Below are positions 23,799 through 24,327 of a DNA stretch of 24,327 nucleotides, in pieces. Position numbers and translations under genes: made by a program. The first letter of the stretch is position 1. Every line of letters begins with the position of its first letter. The notes beneath the pieces are model-generated. The model made no database searches. It saw only the letters and a list, made by a program, of their open reading frames with translations, and was not told the origin of the DNA. The stretch lies in contig JAOPWG010000325.1 of NCBI GenBank assembly GCA_025965775.1, positions 1 through 24,327 of the forward strand, written 5' to 3'. This DNA is from Modestobacter sp. (GTDB lineage: Bacteria > Actinomycetota > Actinomycetes > Mycobacteriales > Geodermatophilaceae).

Positions 23799-23839
23799 CG
23801 TGCTCCTCCCGCAGACCGTCCGGAGACGGGAGGAGCACG
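23799..23839. terminator. Strong hairpin between catalase and hemA
   Basis: CGTGCTCCTCCCG (23799-23811) and CGGGAGGAGCACG (23827-23839) form a perfect 13-bp stem around a 15-base loop, the best hairpin in the window. It lies 16 bases after the catalase stop and 130 bases before the hemA start, on the minus-strand transcript. There is no U-tract. It may end the catalase mRNA or attenuate read-through into hemA. Confidence 0.7.
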
Positions 23840-23854
23840 CCGGCCGGGACGGGC

Positions 23855-24327
23855 CTACGCGGACGGCAGGCCCGTGTCGGTTCCGTTGCTGCGGACGCCC
23901 CGCTCGATCCGGTCGCCCAGCGTCTTGTCGATGTTGCGCCAGTACTCGAAGACGCGGCTGAGCACCGGCTCCCTGACGCCGTCGAGCACGTGTCCGACGA
24001 CGTTGCTCACCAGGCGGTCACGGGCGGCGGCGTCGAGGACGTCGCGGACCATGGTCCCGGCCTGGCCGTAGTCGTCGTCGTCCTCCCGCAGCGTGTACGC
24101 CGACCGGACCATCTCGCCGTCGGCCTCCCAGTGCACCTCAGCCGCGCGCTCCGGGTCGGCCTGCGGGCCGCCCTTGGAGTTGGGCGCGTAGAACGGCTCG
24201 GTGGCGTTGTGCACCCGCATCGGCCCGTCCTTGGAGTAGTTGTTCACCTCGGCGGCGTGGGGGGTGTTGACGGGGATCTGCTTGTAGTTCGCCCCGATCC
24301 GGGCGCGGTGCGCGTCGGCGTAGGAGA
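23855..24327 (-). CDS. katA: Monofunctional heme catalase, C-terminal part
   Basis: Only the last 156 codons are in the window; the gene enters from the right edge and stops with TAG at 23857-23855. The first visible residues are SYADAHRARIGANYKQIPVN. The Tyr here is the proximal heme ligand of the family (SYxDTxxxRxGxNxxQxPVN pattern). Next come VNNYSKDGPMRV, FYAPNSKGGPQADP and the C-terminal segments YGQAGTMVRDVLDAAARDRLVSNVVGHV and VFEYWRNIDKTLGDRI, all typical of small-subunit clade 3 catalases. The end about 155 residues after the heme Tyr fits a small-subunit enzyme without the extra flavodoxin-like domain. It degrades hydrogen peroxide. hemA follows it in the same direction. Confidence 0.92.
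   Translation of the reverse strand, partial: SYADAHRARIGANYKQIPVNTPHAAEVNNYSKDGPMRVHNATEPFYAPNSKGGPQADPERAAEVHWEADGEMVRSAYTLREDDDDYGQAGTMVRDVLDAAARDRLVSNVVGHVLDGVREPVLSRVFEYWRNIDKTLGDRIERGVRSNGTDTGLPSA

Overview
This window looks like a chromosomal segment of a very high-GC actinomycete. GC is strong at third codon positions, GTG starts are frequent, two response-regulator genes look leaderless, and gene families such as the Ser/Thr kinase and the CBS-BON protein are typical of the group. Protein styles recall Geodermatophilaceae or Pseudonocardiaceae, but that placement is a guess. Most genes lie on the minus strand. The plus-strand genes are one MFS transporter with a tiny overlapping ORF, a 69-aa protein, a lone receiver-domain protein, and three decayed genes.

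Layout. 1-1494 (minus): a tightly coupled pair, a DUF4142 protein and a secreted protein that runs off the left edge. 2223-2900: a truncated ISAs1-type transposase next to a (GTGCG)7 microsatellite. 3118-4282: a CBS-BON protein followed by a universal stress protein with a lost C-terminus. 4450-4863: a wrecked SDR gene. 5401-6416: an intact DUF1275 membrane protein preceded by a scrap of an aldo/keto reductase. 6450-7961: a DHA2 drug exporter. 8126-9615 (plus): remains of a two-component system. 9658-10473: an SDR-like protein lacking the YxxxK pair. 10957-12371 (plus): an MFS transporter plus a 57-aa ORF. 12634-13677: a soluble Ser/Thr kinase. 14082-15814: an LPG-synthase-type membrane protein and a broken DUF1345 gene. 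15887-19300: a three-gene operon (aldo/keto reductase, beta-hydroxyacid-dehydrogenase-like protein, DHA2 exporter). 19563-20222: a NarL-type response regulator without a kinase. 20701-21514 (plus): the small protein and the lone receiver. 21886-22346 (plus): an alpha/beta-hydrolase missing its nucleophile region. 22362-end (minus): catalase (partial) followed by glutamyl-tRNA reductase.

The intact genes point to stress response, redox metabolism and efflux. The katA-hemA pair links a heme enzyme with the committed step of heme synthesis, and the AKR/dehydrogenase/exporter operon looks like a unit for processing and exporting a carbonyl or hydroxy compound. The most striking property of the window is decay. 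Eight genes are truncated, frameshifted or internally deleted, lying between genes that look fully functional. I see no CRISPR array, phage module, tRNA or rRNA gene, and no convincing new defence or biosynthetic system.
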